NCBI GenBank assembly: GCA_003139095.1
Contig: PLHW01000064.1
Coordinates: forward strand, 1-64,000
Length of the DNA stretch: 64,000 nucleotides
Reading direction: 5' to 3'
Origin: Acidobacteriaceae bacterium
GTDB lineage: Bacteria; Acidobacteriota; Terriglobia; Terriglobales; Acidobacteriaceae
Below the pieces are notes generated by a model. That model had not been told where the DNA came from, made no database searches, and worked only from the letters and a program-made list of their open reading frames with translations. The stretch's first letter is position 1. Each line of letters starts with the position of its first letter. This document shows, piece by piece, positions 26,380 through 35,476 of this stretch. A program made the position numbers and the translations under genes.

Positions 26380-27165
26380 CTAGGCTCGAAGTCGTTCCTC
26401 TGCGGCCCAAGCTTCTTCCAAGCGAGACATGATCTTGGCGACTGTCCAGCGCTTGCGGGGATCGACGCGCAGGCAGTGCTCGGCGATTTCGCGGAAAGGC
26501 TCGGGCACCTCTGCCGGAATTTCGGGAGGGCGGCGGCGAGTGGGATCGGAAACAGGCAAGCGCTGCGTGAGGATCTCGACCAGGGTCATGCCCAGTTGCC
26601 AAACGTCGGATGCCCAGGAAACGTCTCCCAGCGCGGCTTCTGGAGGATCGTAGGCGGCCAAGGTGCGCGTGCGGCCGGGGTCGCCCAGAGCGGCAAGCGA
26701 GTCGCTGGAGAGCTTCACCTGATCTTCAATCGCCAGAATATTTGCCGGTTGCAGGCGGCCATGCACGAAACCCTTGTCGTGCAGGAACTGCAACGCGCGC
26801 AGAATCGGGGGCAGCGCGACATGCGCTTCCTCGGCCGTGAGGGCGCGCTCGGGGAGGATCTGGGCAAGGTTCTCCTCGGCGAGTTCCTCCACAAGATAAA
26901 GGAGGGCGGAGCCATCGCGACCCATGTCGAGGATGCGAAGGAGATTGGGATGGGCGAGTTCGCGAGCAGCGGCCCAGCGCAGCAGTTGGCCCTTGGCGTC
27001 GGCGTCGGCGGGAATTAGCTTGATCGCGGCTTTGTCGGAATCAGCTGCGCGATCAGGCAGCAGGGTGAAAAACACCGCGCTGTGATCGGAACCGCCGAGG
27101 TAGCGGCGGAGCGGATATTTGCCGTCGACGGTACGGCCTTCCCATCGTTTAACCGTTTCGCTCAT
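26380..27165 (-). CDS. Ser/Thr pseudokinase
   Basis: This 261-residue protein has the fold of a Hanks-type kinase and nothing more. The ATP-site Lys is kept (KAAIKLI). The catalytic loop is HGRLQPANIL instead of HRDLKPxNIL, so the catalytic Asp and Lys are lost. No DFG motif follows (VKLSSDSLAALGD). The APE-like DPPEAALGD and helix-F WASDVWQLGMTLVEIL are present, so the fold looks intact. It is probably a scaffold or regulator. There is no transmembrane helix. Confidence 0.85.
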   Translation of the reverse strand: MSETVKRWEGRTVDGKYPLRRYLGGSDHSAVFFTLLPDRAADSDKAAIKLIPADADAKGQLLRWAAARELAHPNLLRILDMGRDGSALLYLVEELAEENLAQILPERALTAEEAHVALPPILRALQFLHDKGFVHGRLQPANILAIEDQVKLSSDSLAALGDPGRTRTLAAYDPPEAALGDVSWASDVWQLGMTLVEILTQRLPVSDPTRRRPPEIPAEVPEPFREIAEHCLRVDPRKRWTVAKIMSRLEEAWAAEERLRA

Positions 27166-27431
27166 GTCTCCTCAAGAAAGCCCGACTATTGTGTGTAAAC
27201 GAACACCAGGGACAAAACGACAGCGGAAAAAGTCGCAACGCCGGGCCCAAAGGAGCAATGGATCTCCAGTGCTTGCGGGATCGCCAACGCGATACCGTAA
27301 TACGAGCAGTGCCCTGCTACGAAGTCGACCTTTTCCGAAACGCTTTCACTGCGGGCAATGGGGGAGATGTCGATGATACCCTATTCGGCCGATTCGCCAA
27401 AAGATTCTTCGCGGCAAATTACAATAGAAAA

Positions 27432-27809
27432 ATGGCGACGATTCCTGCGGAGATTCACGGGCAAAAGTACATTTCGCTGGCGACTTTTCGCAAGAGCGGG
27501 GTGGCGGTTTATACGCCGATCTGGTTTGCCGAAGAGGGCGACAAGCTTTACTTCATGACCAACAGCAAACTGGGCAAGGTAAAGCGGCTGCGGAATAATT
27601 CGCGCGTGAAGGTTGCGCCCTGCACGATTCGCGGAAAGATTACCGGGCCGGAGTTTGAGGCGACGGCGCGGATTTTGCCGGCGGCGGAGGCGGGACGGGC
27701 GCGACAGGCGATCCGTGCGAAGTACTGGCTGGCGCGGTTGCCGTGGCTGTGGCGAAATTCGGATACCGACGTGGAGATTGTGGTTGGGTCGGTAGTCGCT
27801 GGTCGTTAG
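27432..27809 (+). CDS. PPOX-class F420/FMN-dependent oxidoreductase-like protein
   Basis: The 125-residue protein starts at ATG 27432 (MATIPAEIHGQKYISLATFRKSG), giving the normal length for single-domain split-barrel flavoproteins. A longer upstream frame has no family features. The IWFAEEGDKLYFMTNSKLGKVKRLRNN pattern is typical of the TIGR03666/PPOX F420 group. The last codons and the TAG stop fall within a heptamer repeat. Confidence 0.82.
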   Translation: MATIPAEIHGQKYISLATFRKSGVAVYTPIWFAEEGDKLYFMTNSKLGKVKRLRNNSRVKVAPCTIRGKITGPEFEATARILPAAEAGRARQAIRAKYWLARLPWLWRNSDTDVEIVVGSVVAGR

Positions 27810-27821
27810 TCGTTAGGCGCT
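27787..27821. repeat. Heptamer locus (GGTCGTT/AGTCGTT family) overlapping a gene end
   Basis: Five 7-nt units GGTCGGT, AGTCGCT, GGTCGTT, AGTCGTT and AGGCGCT run through the last codons of the PPOX gene and past its stop. The TAG is part of the AGTCGTT-AG junction. Confidence 0.8.
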
Positions 27822-28070
27822 CGTCTTGACAGGCCGTTCCCGGCTCATAGACCCTCATGGAAAAACGCGGCCGCTCTGCCTGCGGATGGCGGACGATAAA
27901 TCGCCAACCGCGGGTGACTGCCCTCCGCCAGTTGGCCGCCAATCCCAAAATGGGAGGGCGGTGAGCAACGTCATTTACGCTTTCTCCTCCGCTTTGTTAC
28001 CATCGAAGGTTCCGATCAGGTTCCAGATTTTGTTGGTTTCGGCACTCAAATATTTCCTCGCGGAGGCACC

Positions 28071-29081
28071 ATGCCTGTAAAAGTTGCCATTAATGGTTTT
28101 GGACGCATCGGGCGCAACGTTGTTCGCACCGCGCTCGCCGACAAGAACATTGAATTCGTGGCGGTCAACGATCTCACCGATCCGAAAACGCTCGCCCATC
28201 TTCTGAAGTACGATTCCATCCTCGGCAACCTGCCGCATACCATCACGGCCGGCCCGGACAGCATTTCGATCGACGGCAAGACGATCAAAGTCTTCAAGGA
28301 AAAAGATCCGGCCGCGCTGCCCTGGGAGAGCGTGGGCGCGCGGGTGGTGCTGGAATCGACGGGCAAATTCACCAACGCGGACGACGCCAAGAAGCATCTG
28401 CGCGGATCGGTTAAGAAGGTCATCATCTCCGCGCCGGCGAAAAATGAAGACATCACGATCGTGCTGGGCGTGAACGAAGGCAAGTACGATCCGGCCAAGC
28501 ACCACATCATCTCGAACGCGTCGTGCACAACGAATTGCCTGGCGCCGGTAGCGAAGGTGATTCAGGACAATTTCAAGATTGTCAGCGGAACGATGACGAC
28601 GATTCACTCCTACACGAACGATCAGGTCATCCTCGACTTTCCGCACAAGGATCTGCGGCGCGCCCGGGCGGCCGCGCTCAACATGATTCCAACCACGACC
28701 GGCGCCGCCAAAGCGCTCAAGCTTGTCATTCCTGAACTCGCGGGCAAGATCGACGGCTTTGCCATGCGCGTGCCGACGCCGAACGTTTCGGTGGTCGACC
28801 TGGTGGTCTGGGTGGAGAAGGCCACAAATAAAGATGAGGTGAATGCCGCGCTGAAGAAGGCCAGCGAGTCCGGGCCGCTGAAGGGCTATCTGGGATACGA
28901 GCCGGGCGAACTGGTGTCGGCGGACTTCCGCGGCGACGCGCGCTCGTCGATCGTGGATGCGCCCATGACTCTCGTGGTGGGCGGCAACTGCGTGAAGGTG
29001 ATCTCCTGGTATGACAACGAATGGGGATACTCCTGCCGCGTGCGCGATTTAATCAATTACATGGCAGCCAAGGGACTGTAG
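28071..29081 (+). CDS. gap: Glyceraldehyde-3-phosphate dehydrogenase (type I)
   Basis: The 336-residue protein converts glyceraldehyde-3-phosphate to 1,3-bisphosphoglycerate with NAD+ in the cytoplasm. The Rossmann start is [13 protein letters not shown]. The catalytic Cys is in [13 protein letters not shown], and the phosphate-binding and C-terminal [15 protein letters not shown] signatures are complete. A GCGGAGGCACC site precedes the ATG. It is the first gene of gap-pgk-macro-tpiA. A 173-nt spacer with inverted heptamer arms separates it from pgk. Confidence 0.97.
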   Translation: MPVKVAINGFGRIGRNVVRTALADKNIEFVAVNDLTDPKTLAHLLKYDSILGNLPHTITAGPDSISIDGKTIKVFKEKDPAALPWESVGARVVLESTGKFTNADDAKKHLRGSVKKVIISAPAKNEDITIVLGVNEGKYDPAKHHIISNASCTTNCLAPVAKVIQDNFKIVSGTMTTIHSYTNDQVILDFPHKDLRRARAAALNMIPTTTGAAKALKLVIPELAGKIDGFAMRVPTPNVSVVDLVVWVEKATNKDEVNAALKKASESGPLKGYLGYEPGELVSADFRGDARSSIVDAPMTLVVGGNCVKVISWYDNEWGYSCRVRDLINYMAAKGL

Positions 29082-29085
29082 GAAA

Positions 29086-29236
29086 TTCGTCGTTGGTCGT
29101 TCGTCGTTGGTGGTTCGCGGGCCTGCGAAGATGGTTGCTGTTGGCTTCTCGCAATCATTGCAGACAGAGTCTCGGGTGAGCAGAAACGCCGGCCCGGGCC
29201 ACCCATCCCGAACGACCAGCGACCGGCGACTGACGA
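29086..29236. repeat. Inverted heptamer arms between gap and pgk
   Basis: The left arm 29086-29120 alternates TTCGTCG and TTGGTCG for five units. The right arm 29209-29236 has CGAACGA, CCAGCGA, CCGGCGA and CTGACGA, reverse-complementary to it. An 88-nt core lies between the arms, with GCGGGCC and GGCCCGGGCC near its ends that can extend the stem. Confidence 0.82.
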
Positions 29237-29254
29237 CCAAATAAGGACGCAATC

Positions 29255-30466
29255 ATGTCGAAACTTTCGATTCGCGATTTGCCGCTGAACGATCACCGCA
29301 TATTCATGCGGGTGGATTTCAATGTGCCGCTCGACAACGGGCGGGTGATGGATGACACGCGCATCCGCGAGACCCTGCCCTCGATCGAGTACGCGCTGCG
29401 GCACGGGGCGCGGCTGATTCTGGCCTCGCACCTGGGGCGTCCGAAGGGCAAACCGAATCCGAAGATGAGCCTGAAGCCGGTGGCGGAGCGGCTGCGCATG
29501 CTGCTCGACCGCGAACTGTCGCGCGGAGAAAATGTCGGCTTTTGTCCGGACTGCGTGGGGCCCGAAGCCGAAGAAGTGGCGCTGAAGCTGGAAAAAGGGC
29601 AGGCGCTGCTGCTGGAGAATTTGCGCTTCCATGCCGAGGAAGAGGCGAACGACGAGAATTTTTCGAAGCAACTGGCCAAGCTCGCCGACTTTTACGTGAA
29701 TGACGCGTTCGGCACGGCCCATCGGGCGCACGCTTCGACGGTGGGCATTACAAAGTTCGTGCAGAAGTCGGCGGCCGGGCTGCTGATGGAGAAAGAGTTG
29801 CAATACCTGGGGCGGGCGCTGGAGAATCCAGAACGGCCGTTTGTGGCGATTCTCGGCGGCGCGAAGGTGAGCGATAAGATTGGCGTCATTCAAAACCTGC
29901 TTGGGAAGGTCGATGTGCTGCTGATTGGCGGAGGAATGGCGTACACGTTTTTGAAGGCGCAGGGGCACGCGGTGGGCAAGTCGCTGGTGGAGGAAGAGAA
30001 GCTGCCACTGGCGAAAGATATTTTGCAGCAGGCCAAGGCGCGCAAGGTGAAGTTCCTGCTGCCGACCGATCACGTCATCGCCGAACGCGTCGATGCGAAT
30101 GCGCTGACCAAAATCATCGGCGCGAACCAGGCAATCCCCGACAACATGATGGCCCTCGACATTGGCCCGGCGACGATTGAGGCGTTTTCCGAAGAGATTG
30201 GGCGGGCGCGAACGATTGTGTGGAATGGGCCGATGGGCGTGTTTGAGATGCCACCCTTCGCCAAGGGAACCAAGCAGATTGCGAATGCGGTGGCGGAAAA
30301 TGCGGGCGCGACCACAATTGTGGGCGGAGGCGATTCGGTGGCGGCAGTGAAAGCTGCGGGAGTCGCGGACAAGATTACGCACATTTCCACAGGCGGCGGA
30401 GCGTCGCTGGAATTTCTGGAGGGCGTGAAACTGCCAGGGGTCGAAGCGCTGACGGACAAGAAGTAA
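29255..30466 (+). CDS. pgk: Phosphoglycerate kinase
   Basis: The 403-residue enzyme transfers phosphate from 1,3-bisphosphoglycerate to ADP. It opens [24 protein letters not shown] and ends with the C-terminal nucleotide loop [14 protein letters not shown] and [13 protein letters not shown]. The length matches bacterial PGKs. AAGGA 7 nt upstream of the ATG supports the start. Confidence 0.97.
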   Translation: MSKLSIRDLPLNDHRIFMRVDFNVPLDNGRVMDDTRIRETLPSIEYALRHGARLILASHLGRPKGKPNPKMSLKPVAERLRMLLDRELSRGENVGFCPDCVGPEAEEVALKLEKGQALLLENLRFHAEEEANDENFSKQLAKLADFYVNDAFGTAHRAHASTVGITKFVQKSAAGLLMEKELQYLGRALENPERPFVAILGGAKVSDKIGVIQNLLGKVDVLLIGGGMAYTFLKAQGHAVGKSLVEEEKLPLAKDILQQAKARKVKFLLPTDHVIAERVDANALTKIIGANQAIPDNMMALDIGPATIEAFSEEIGRARTIVWNGPMGVFEMPPFAKGTKQIANAVAENAGATTIVGGGDSVAAVKAAGVADKITHISTGGGASLEFLEGVKLPGVEALTDKK

Positions 30467-30470
30467 CGCG

Positions 30471-30498
30471 CTCTCAGCTCTCAGATTCAGGTTCTCAG
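30471..30498. repeat. Heptamer locus (CTCTCAG family)
   Basis: CTCTCAG twice, ATTCAGG and TTCTCAG follow the pgk stop by 4 nt. No inverted partner is seen nearby. Confidence 0.75.
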
Positions 30499-30572
30499 CG
30501 CGCTCGCCGTTGCGGGCTGACTCTCGCGTGAATGGCGCGGCCCCGGATTTGCGAAATCGTAAGTGATCAGCT

Positions 30573-31178
30573 ATGGCAGACTACGCGGCGCGACTTGTTT
30601 TTTCAGACGGCAAGATAGCTGAGTTTGCTGGTCCCGCCGATATTACCAAAGAGTCGACCGAGGCCATCGTGAACGCTGCCAACTCTTCGCTGCTGGGTGG
30701 AGGTGGCGTGGATGGAGCGATTCATCGCGCGGGCGGGCCTGCGATTCTGGAAGAGTGCAGGCGGATTGTCGCTGAGATTGGGCGGTTGCCCGCGGGCAAA
30801 GCCGTTCTGACTACGGGAGGGCGATTGGCGGCGAAGTACGTCGTTCATACGGTTGGGCCGATTTATTCCGGCGGCCGGCAGAACGAGGCGGAAACGCTGG
30901 CCAGTTGCTATCGCGAATCGATACGCATTGCGGACGATCATGGCATTCACTCGCTCGCTTTCCCTTCGATCTCTACGGGCGCGTTTGGTTATCCGATTGA
31001 CGAGGCCGCCGATGTTGCGGTGCGCAGCGTCGTCGAACATTTGAGTGCGGCTGCGCATTTGCGGCTTGTGCGCTTCGTGCTCTTCAGCGCCGCGGACTGT
31101 GAGACGTATGTTCGGGCGGCGGAAACACTTTCCCGCAAGCTGGCCGCAGGTTCCGTTATCTTCGAGAAGCAGTCTTGA
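30573..31178 (+). CDS. Macro-domain ADP-ribose-binding protein
   Basis: The 201-residue protein is almost entirely one macro domain. It has the ADITKESTEAIVNAANSSLLGGGGVDGAIH loop and the distal-phosphate loop FPSISTGAFGYP. Bacterial members remove the acetyl group from O-acetyl-ADP-ribose or hydrolyse ADP-ribosyl esters. It sits inside the glycolytic gene run, 12 nt before tpiA, so it is likely co-transcribed. Confidence 0.93.
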   Translation: MADYAARLVFSDGKIAEFAGPADITKESTEAIVNAANSSLLGGGGVDGAIHRAGGPAILEECRRIVAEIGRLPAGKAVLTTGGRLAAKYVVHTVGPIYSGGRQNEAETLASCYRESIRIADDHGIHSLAFPSISTGAFGYPIDEAADVAVRSVVEHLSAAAHLRLVRFVLFSAADCETYVRAAETLSRKLAAGSVIFEKQS

Positions 31179-31190
31179 GAAAGGTTCCCC

Positions 31191-31940
31191 ATGAGAAAGA
31201 AGCTGATCGCCGCGAATTGGAAGATGTATAAAACGCCGGAGCAGTCGCGGGAGTTCTTCCGCGATTTCTTGCCGCTGGTCGAGGGGCACGAGCGCGACGA
31301 GATCGTGGTTTGCACACCATTCATCGATCTGGCGACTTCGGTCGAAGCGGCGCGCGGATCGAATGTTGCGGTCGGTGCGCAGAACATGCACTGGGAAAAG
31401 GAGGGCGCGTTCACGGGCGAGGTAAGTGCCGCGATGCTGACGGCGATCGGAGTGGCACACGTGATTATTGGGCACTCGGAGAGGCGACAGTATTTCAACG
31501 AGACCGACGACACGGTGAACCTGAAGCTGAAGGCGGCGCTCGAAGCGGGATTTGTTCCGATCGTTTGCGTGGGCGAAGTGCTGGAGGAACGCGAGGCGAA
31601 CCTGACCGACGATGTGCTGCGGCGGCAATGTTTGCGGGCGTTCCATAAAGTGTCGGCGAAGAAGGCTGCTTCGTTGGTTGTGGCGTATGAGCCGGTTTGG
31701 GCGATTGGAACGGGCAAAACAGCGACGCCGGAAATTGCGTCCGATGCGCACGCGATCATTCGCGGAGAGGTAACGCAATCGTTCGGCGAGGAGTTTGCGA
31801 ACAATCTGCGCATTCTTTATGGAGGCTCGGTGAAGCCCGACAATGCGCACGCGCTGATGACTGCGGAAGGAATCGATGGAGCGCTGGTGGGAGGCGCTTC
31901 GCTCGATCCGAAAGCGTTTGCGGCGATTGTGAACTATTGA
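31191..31940 (+). CDS. tpiA: Triosephosphate isomerase
   Basis: The 249-residue TIM-barrel enzyme starts RKKLIAANWKMYKT (substrate Asn and Lys). His is in VIIGHSERRQYF, the catalytic Glu is in AYEPVWAIGTGKTA, and LYGGSVKPDN supplies the phosphate loop. AAGG lies upstream of the ATG. It is the last gene of the gap-pgk-macro-tpiA set. Confidence 0.97.
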   Translation: MRKKLIAANWKMYKTPEQSREFFRDFLPLVEGHERDEIVVCTPFIDLATSVEAARGSNVAVGAQNMHWEKEGAFTGEVSAAMLTAIGVAHVIIGHSERRQYFNETDDTVNLKLKAALEAGFVPIVCVGEVLEEREANLTDDVLRRQCLRAFHKVSAKKAASLVVAYEPVWAIGTGKTATPEIASDAHAIIRGEVTQSFGEEFANNLRILYGGSVKPDNAHALMTAEGIDGALVGGASLDPKAFAAIVNY

Positions 31941-32015
31941 GGTGGAAGCAAAACCGTCTTTCACCACGGAGGCGCGGAGACACAGGAGATCTATTGTGCT
32001 TCGCCATTTCTGGAG

Positions 32016-32048
32016 GAAGAGATCCTTCGCTGCGCTCAGGATGACACC
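32016..32048. repeat. Dispersed repeat GATCCTTCGCTGCGCTCAGGATGAC
   Basis: This is the reverse-orientation relative of the element at 1661-1722, followed by the same ACCTAAA motif. It lies in the 184-nt gap between the convergent tpiA and purQ genes. The nearby CACCACGGAGGCGCGGAGACACAGG is another common intergenic word. Confidence 0.6.
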
Positions 32049-32124
32049 TAAAAAAGCTGCACGCTCTCTGGATGACATTCCCTTTGATTTATTCCGCCAA
32101 TTTATTCGTCGCTTTAACGGCTGC

Positions 32125-32820
32125 TTATTTCGTAGCCATTGCGCTCACTAGCGACTGGAAAATTTTGTAGCCGTCAGTGCAGCCTAGTTCTGGTTCGGCG
32201 GAGCGCTCGGGATGGGGCATCATTCCTAATACATTGCGGCCGGGGCTACAGATGCCGGCTATGTTTTCGATGGAACCGTTCGGGTTCGCCTCCGCCGTCA
32301 CCTCGCCTTCGGAACTCGTGTAGCGGAAGACGATGCGGTTGTCGCGCTTGAGTTCGGCGAGGGTCGCGTCATCGCAAAAATAATTTCCTTCCATGTGGCC
32401 GATGGGGATGGTGAGGACCTCTCCTTTTTTGCAGGCGTTGGTAAATGGCGTCTGATTATTTTCGACACGGACGTGCACCGGCTTGCAAACATACTTGAGG
32501 CCGACGTTGCGCATGAGTGCGCCGGGGAGCAGGCCAGCTTCGCACAAAATTTGAAAGCCGTTGCAGATGCCGAGGACGAGCCCGCCCGCGTCGGCAAACT
32601 TGCGCACCGACTGCATGACGGGCGAGAAGCGGGCGATGGCGCCGGTGCGGAGGTAGTCGCCGTAGGCGAAGCCTCCCGGGACGATGATGGCGTCGCAGTT
32701 CTGGAGGTCCTGGGAGTCATGCCAGAGGAACGTGGCGGGTTGCTGGGCCACGTGCTCGACGGTCCAGAGGGCATCGTGATCGCAGTTGGAACCGGGAAAG
32801 ATGATGACGCCGAATTTCAT
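32125..32820 (-). CDS. purQ: Phosphoribosylformylglycinamidine synthase subunit PurQ
   Basis: This 231-residue class I glutamine amidotransferase supplies ammonia for FGAM synthesis in purine biosynthesis. It begins [16 protein letters not shown]. The Cys nucleophile is in [10 protein letters not shown], and the C-terminal [12 protein letters not shown] gives the catalytic His and Glu. The partner genes purS and purL are not in the window. A heptamer locus lies immediately upstream of the start. Confidence 0.96.
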   Translation of the reverse strand: MKFGVIIFPGSNCDHDALWTVEHVAQQPATFLWHDSQDLQNCDAIIVPGGFAYGDYLRTGAIARFSPVMQSVRKFADAGGLVLGICNGFQILCEAGLLPGALMRNVGLKYVCKPVHVRVENNQTPFTNACKKGEVLTIPIGHMEGNYFCDDATLAELKRDNRIVFRYTSSEGEVTAEANPNGSIENIAGICSPGRNVLGMMPHPERSAEPELGCTDGYKIFQSLVSAMATK

Positions 32821-33429
32821 TTTAGCTCTCAGCTCTCAGTTGTCAGCTCTCAGTTAAGGCCGCCCGCCTCTGGCTTTCGGCTATTGGCTATTGACGATTG
32901 CGGGGGCCGCCCCCTTGTTTGGGCTTTGCAGACCATTTTCGGGTGACGATTTTATGGTTACAACGGTTCACGGTTGAGTCAAGGGAAAAGTGCGGACGCG
33001 TCAGCATGCGGGACGGAAATGTGCTGCGCCGGGCGCGCTTCGCGAATCCCGCATTGTTCAGGATCACGTCTTTCACGGGGCATGACCCCGTCACCCGACG
33101 TGCATGAATTCGGGCGCGGGGCCCTTTGGGGCGCGTCAATTCGTGAGGTTACGCTTGGCCGAATTGAGGTTTTCTCGGCACTAAAACCCATCGTGTGCTT
33201 GGTTCGTCGCTTCACACGTCCTTCGGTCACTGCACCATCATTCTTCAAACCTCAGCTTCAACCATGCGCATCTGCCGATGTGGATTTGACTTCAAGAACA
33301 GGACCACTCCCGTCGATAGACATTAGGGGGAGATTTCCGAATGCAACGACCTGCGAGGAATTGCGGAGAAGCCAAGGCAAATGAATTGGAGCATTCCTTG
33401 TGGACACTGGCGCAGGTGGGAACGGAACC
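32821..33429. other. Long intergenic region upstream of the TonB receptor
   Basis: This 609-nt gap begins with two adjacent heptamer blocks, AGCTCTC-type at 32824-32851 and GGCTATT-type at 32872-32899. Further right are short hairpins such as GGGGCATGACCCC (about 33078-33090) and an imperfect inverted repeat bounded by GAATT and AATTC near 33106-33144. No coding sequence is convincing. The region probably contains the TonB-receptor promoter and leader. Confidence 0.5.
32824..32899. repeat. Two different heptamer families side by side
   Basis: AGCTCTC, AGCTCTC, AGTTGTC and AGCTCTC (32824-32851) are followed after 20 nt by GGCTTTC, GGCTATT, GGCTATT and GACGATT (32872-32899). They are upstream of purQ. 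Confidence 0.82.
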
Positions 33430-35442
33430 ATGGAATCATTCTGCATAAGAAACGCGCTATTGAAGCCGATCTTTCTGGCCGCGATATGTGGGACGCTGTA
33501 CGGGCAGACGGCACCGCAGGATCTCGTGCAATTGAAGCTCGAGGATCTGATGAACATCGAGGTTACGTCGGTCTCGAAAAAAGAGCAGAAGATGTCGAGG
33601 ACGGCGGCTGCGGTATTCGTCATAACGGCGGAGGACATCCGGCGTTCGGGCGCGAACAGCATTCCTGACTTGCTGCGCATGGTTCCGGGAGTCGAGGTCG
33701 CGCAAATTAATGGCAGTGAATGTGCGATCACGGTGCGAGGGTTCAACGGGCAGTATTCCAACAAGCTCCTGGTTCTGGTCGACGGACGCACGGTCTACTC
33801 CCCGATGTTTTCGGGGGTTTACTGGGACGAACAAGACCTTGTTCTGGCCGACATCGAACGAATCGAGGTCATCCGCGGTCCCGGAGCGACGGTTTGGGGC
33901 GCAAACGCCGTAAACGGCGTCATCAACATCATCACCAAGAAGGCGGGCGACACGCAGGGTGGAGTGCTGACGACGGACGATGGGAGCTACGAACATGGGT
34001 CGGGCAACATGCGTTACGGAGGAAAGCTGGGCAGCCGGGCAACGTATCGGGTCTTCGGAAAAGGCTTCAACCGGGCCAGTCTGCTCGCCCCGGATGGAAG
34101 CGATGGCCGGGACGACTGGAACATGGTTCATGGCGGGTTCCGCATTGATGGCAGCGCTTCGGATCGAGATACGGTCACCCTCCAGGGCGAGGGCCATAGT
34201 GGCAACGCCGGAGAAATCGTGAGCTCTATCGTCTCCATTTCTCCTCCCGTCAACGGTCTCTTCGATCTGCGCGACCGGTATTCCGGATGGAATCTGTTGT
34301 CGCGGTGGAACCATGTCGCGTCCCCACATTCGGACACGTCACTTCAGATATATTTCGATCGGTCAACACGAACTGACAGCACCTATGGATTTGGACTGAA
34401 CTCGTTTGACGTCGATTTTCAGCACCACGTCGGATGGGGAGCGCGGCAGGACCTGGTCTGGGGCGCGGGATACAGGCTGAATTCCGACACCACCAATCCA
34501 ACCCCAAGGATCGCCTTCACGCCCGCCGGGCGCACGACTCATCTGCTCAGTTCGTTTATCCAGGACGAAATTACGGTACGCCCGGAGCGTCTGTTTGTGA
34601 GCCTAGGAACGAAGCTGGAACACAATGCCTACACGGGTTTCGAACTGGAACCGAGCGCCCGCGTGGCGTGGATTCCAAACGACCGGAACACGTTTTGGGC
34701 TGCGGTCTCGCGCGCCCAGCGCACCCCCTCGCGCGAAGATACGGGCGTAGAAGCCCACCTGACGGTTGTACCCGGTCCGGGCAATCTTCCCTTGGTGATT
34801 GGCTATGCCGGGAATCCGAATCAAAAATCGGAACATGAGACCTCGGTCGAAGCCGGCTACCGGGCCAAACTCTCCAACCGATTTGCCCTTGATGCGACAG
34901 TTTTTTTCAATCACTACGCACATTTGTTTTCGGTTGAACCGGGAACTCCCGTGTTTGAAGCCGATCCGCCTCACCTGGTATTGCTCAACACGTTTGACAA
35001 TCTCTCTCATGGAGAAACGCATGGGGTTGAGATGTTTGCGGACTGGAAAGTCGCCAGCCGATGGACGCTCAATCCTGGATATTCATTTTTGACCATGCAC
35101 ATTCATCGCGACCCCGGGGGCCAGGATGAATTGACCGGCTTCACGACTGAGGGAACGATTCCCAATCATCAGGCACAACTGCGCTCGCAACTCTACCTGC
35201 GCAGACAGTGGCAATGGAACACATCGGCATATTTTGTGGCACGCCTGCCCTACCTGGCCATTCCGTCGTACACGCGCGTGGACAGCAACTTGATCTGGCA
35301 GGTGGGAGAGCGGTTCTCAGTAAGCCTCGTCGGGCAGAACCTCTTACGCGAACGACATCAGGAATTAAGTGGTCCCAGTGTGCTGGTGCAAAGTGACCTC
35401 ATCAAGCGGAGCGCATATGTGAACCTGACGTGGTTTTTCTGA
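33430..35442 (+). CDS. TonB-dependent outer-membrane receptor
   Basis: The protein is 670 residues from the ATG at 33430, with signal peptide LLKPIFLAAICGTLYG. The plug domain contains VTSVSKKEQKMSRTAAAVFVITAEDIRRSGA, IPDLLRMVPGVEVAQ, and VIRGPGATVWGANAVNGVINIITK. The remainder is a 22-strand-type barrel ending in an aromatic residue (YVNLTWFF). Substrate is unknown and no metal-uptake genes adjoin it. The upstream GTG alternative at 33400 adds ten residues before the signal peptide and is less likely. Confidence 0.93.
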   Translation: MESFCIRNALLKPIFLAAICGTLYGQTAPQDLVQLKLEDLMNIEVTSVSKKEQKMSRTAAAVFVITAEDIRRSGANSIPDLLRMVPGVEVAQINGSECAITVRGFNGQYSNKLLVLVDGRTVYSPMFSGVYWDEQDLVLADIERIEVIRGPGATVWGANAVNGVINIITKKAGDTQGGVLTTDDGSYEHGSGNMRYGGKLGSRATYRVFGKGFNRASLLAPDGSDGRDDWNMVHGGFRIDGSASDRDTVTLQGEGHSGNAGEIVSSIVSISPPVNGLFDLRDRYSGWNLLSRWNHVASPHSDTSLQIYFDRSTRTDSTYGFGLNSFDVDFQHHVGWGARQDLVWGAGYRLNSDTTNPTPRIAFTPAGRTTHLLSSFIQDEITVRPERLFVSLGTKLEHNAYTGFELEPSARVAWIPNDRNTFWAAVSRAQRTPSREDTGVEAHLTVVPGPGNLPLVIGYAGNPNQKSEHETSVEAGYRAKLSNRFALDATVFFNHYAHLFSVEPGTPVFEADPPHLVLLNTFDNLSHGETHGVEMFADWKVASRWTLNPGYSFLTMHIHRDPGGQDELTGFTTEGTIPNHQAQLRSQLYLRRQWQWNTSAYFVARLPYLAIPSYTRVDSNLIWQVGERFSVSLVGQNLLRERHQELSGPSVLVQSDLIKRSAYVNLTWFF

Positions 35443-35476
35443 GGGCAGCTCGATCGCTCCCACAACCCCGAGAGAG

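Noticed and set aside
33050-33150. Riboswitch upstream of the TonB receptor
   Set aside because: Hairpins are present but I could not match a cobalamin, FMN or other known riboswitch core.
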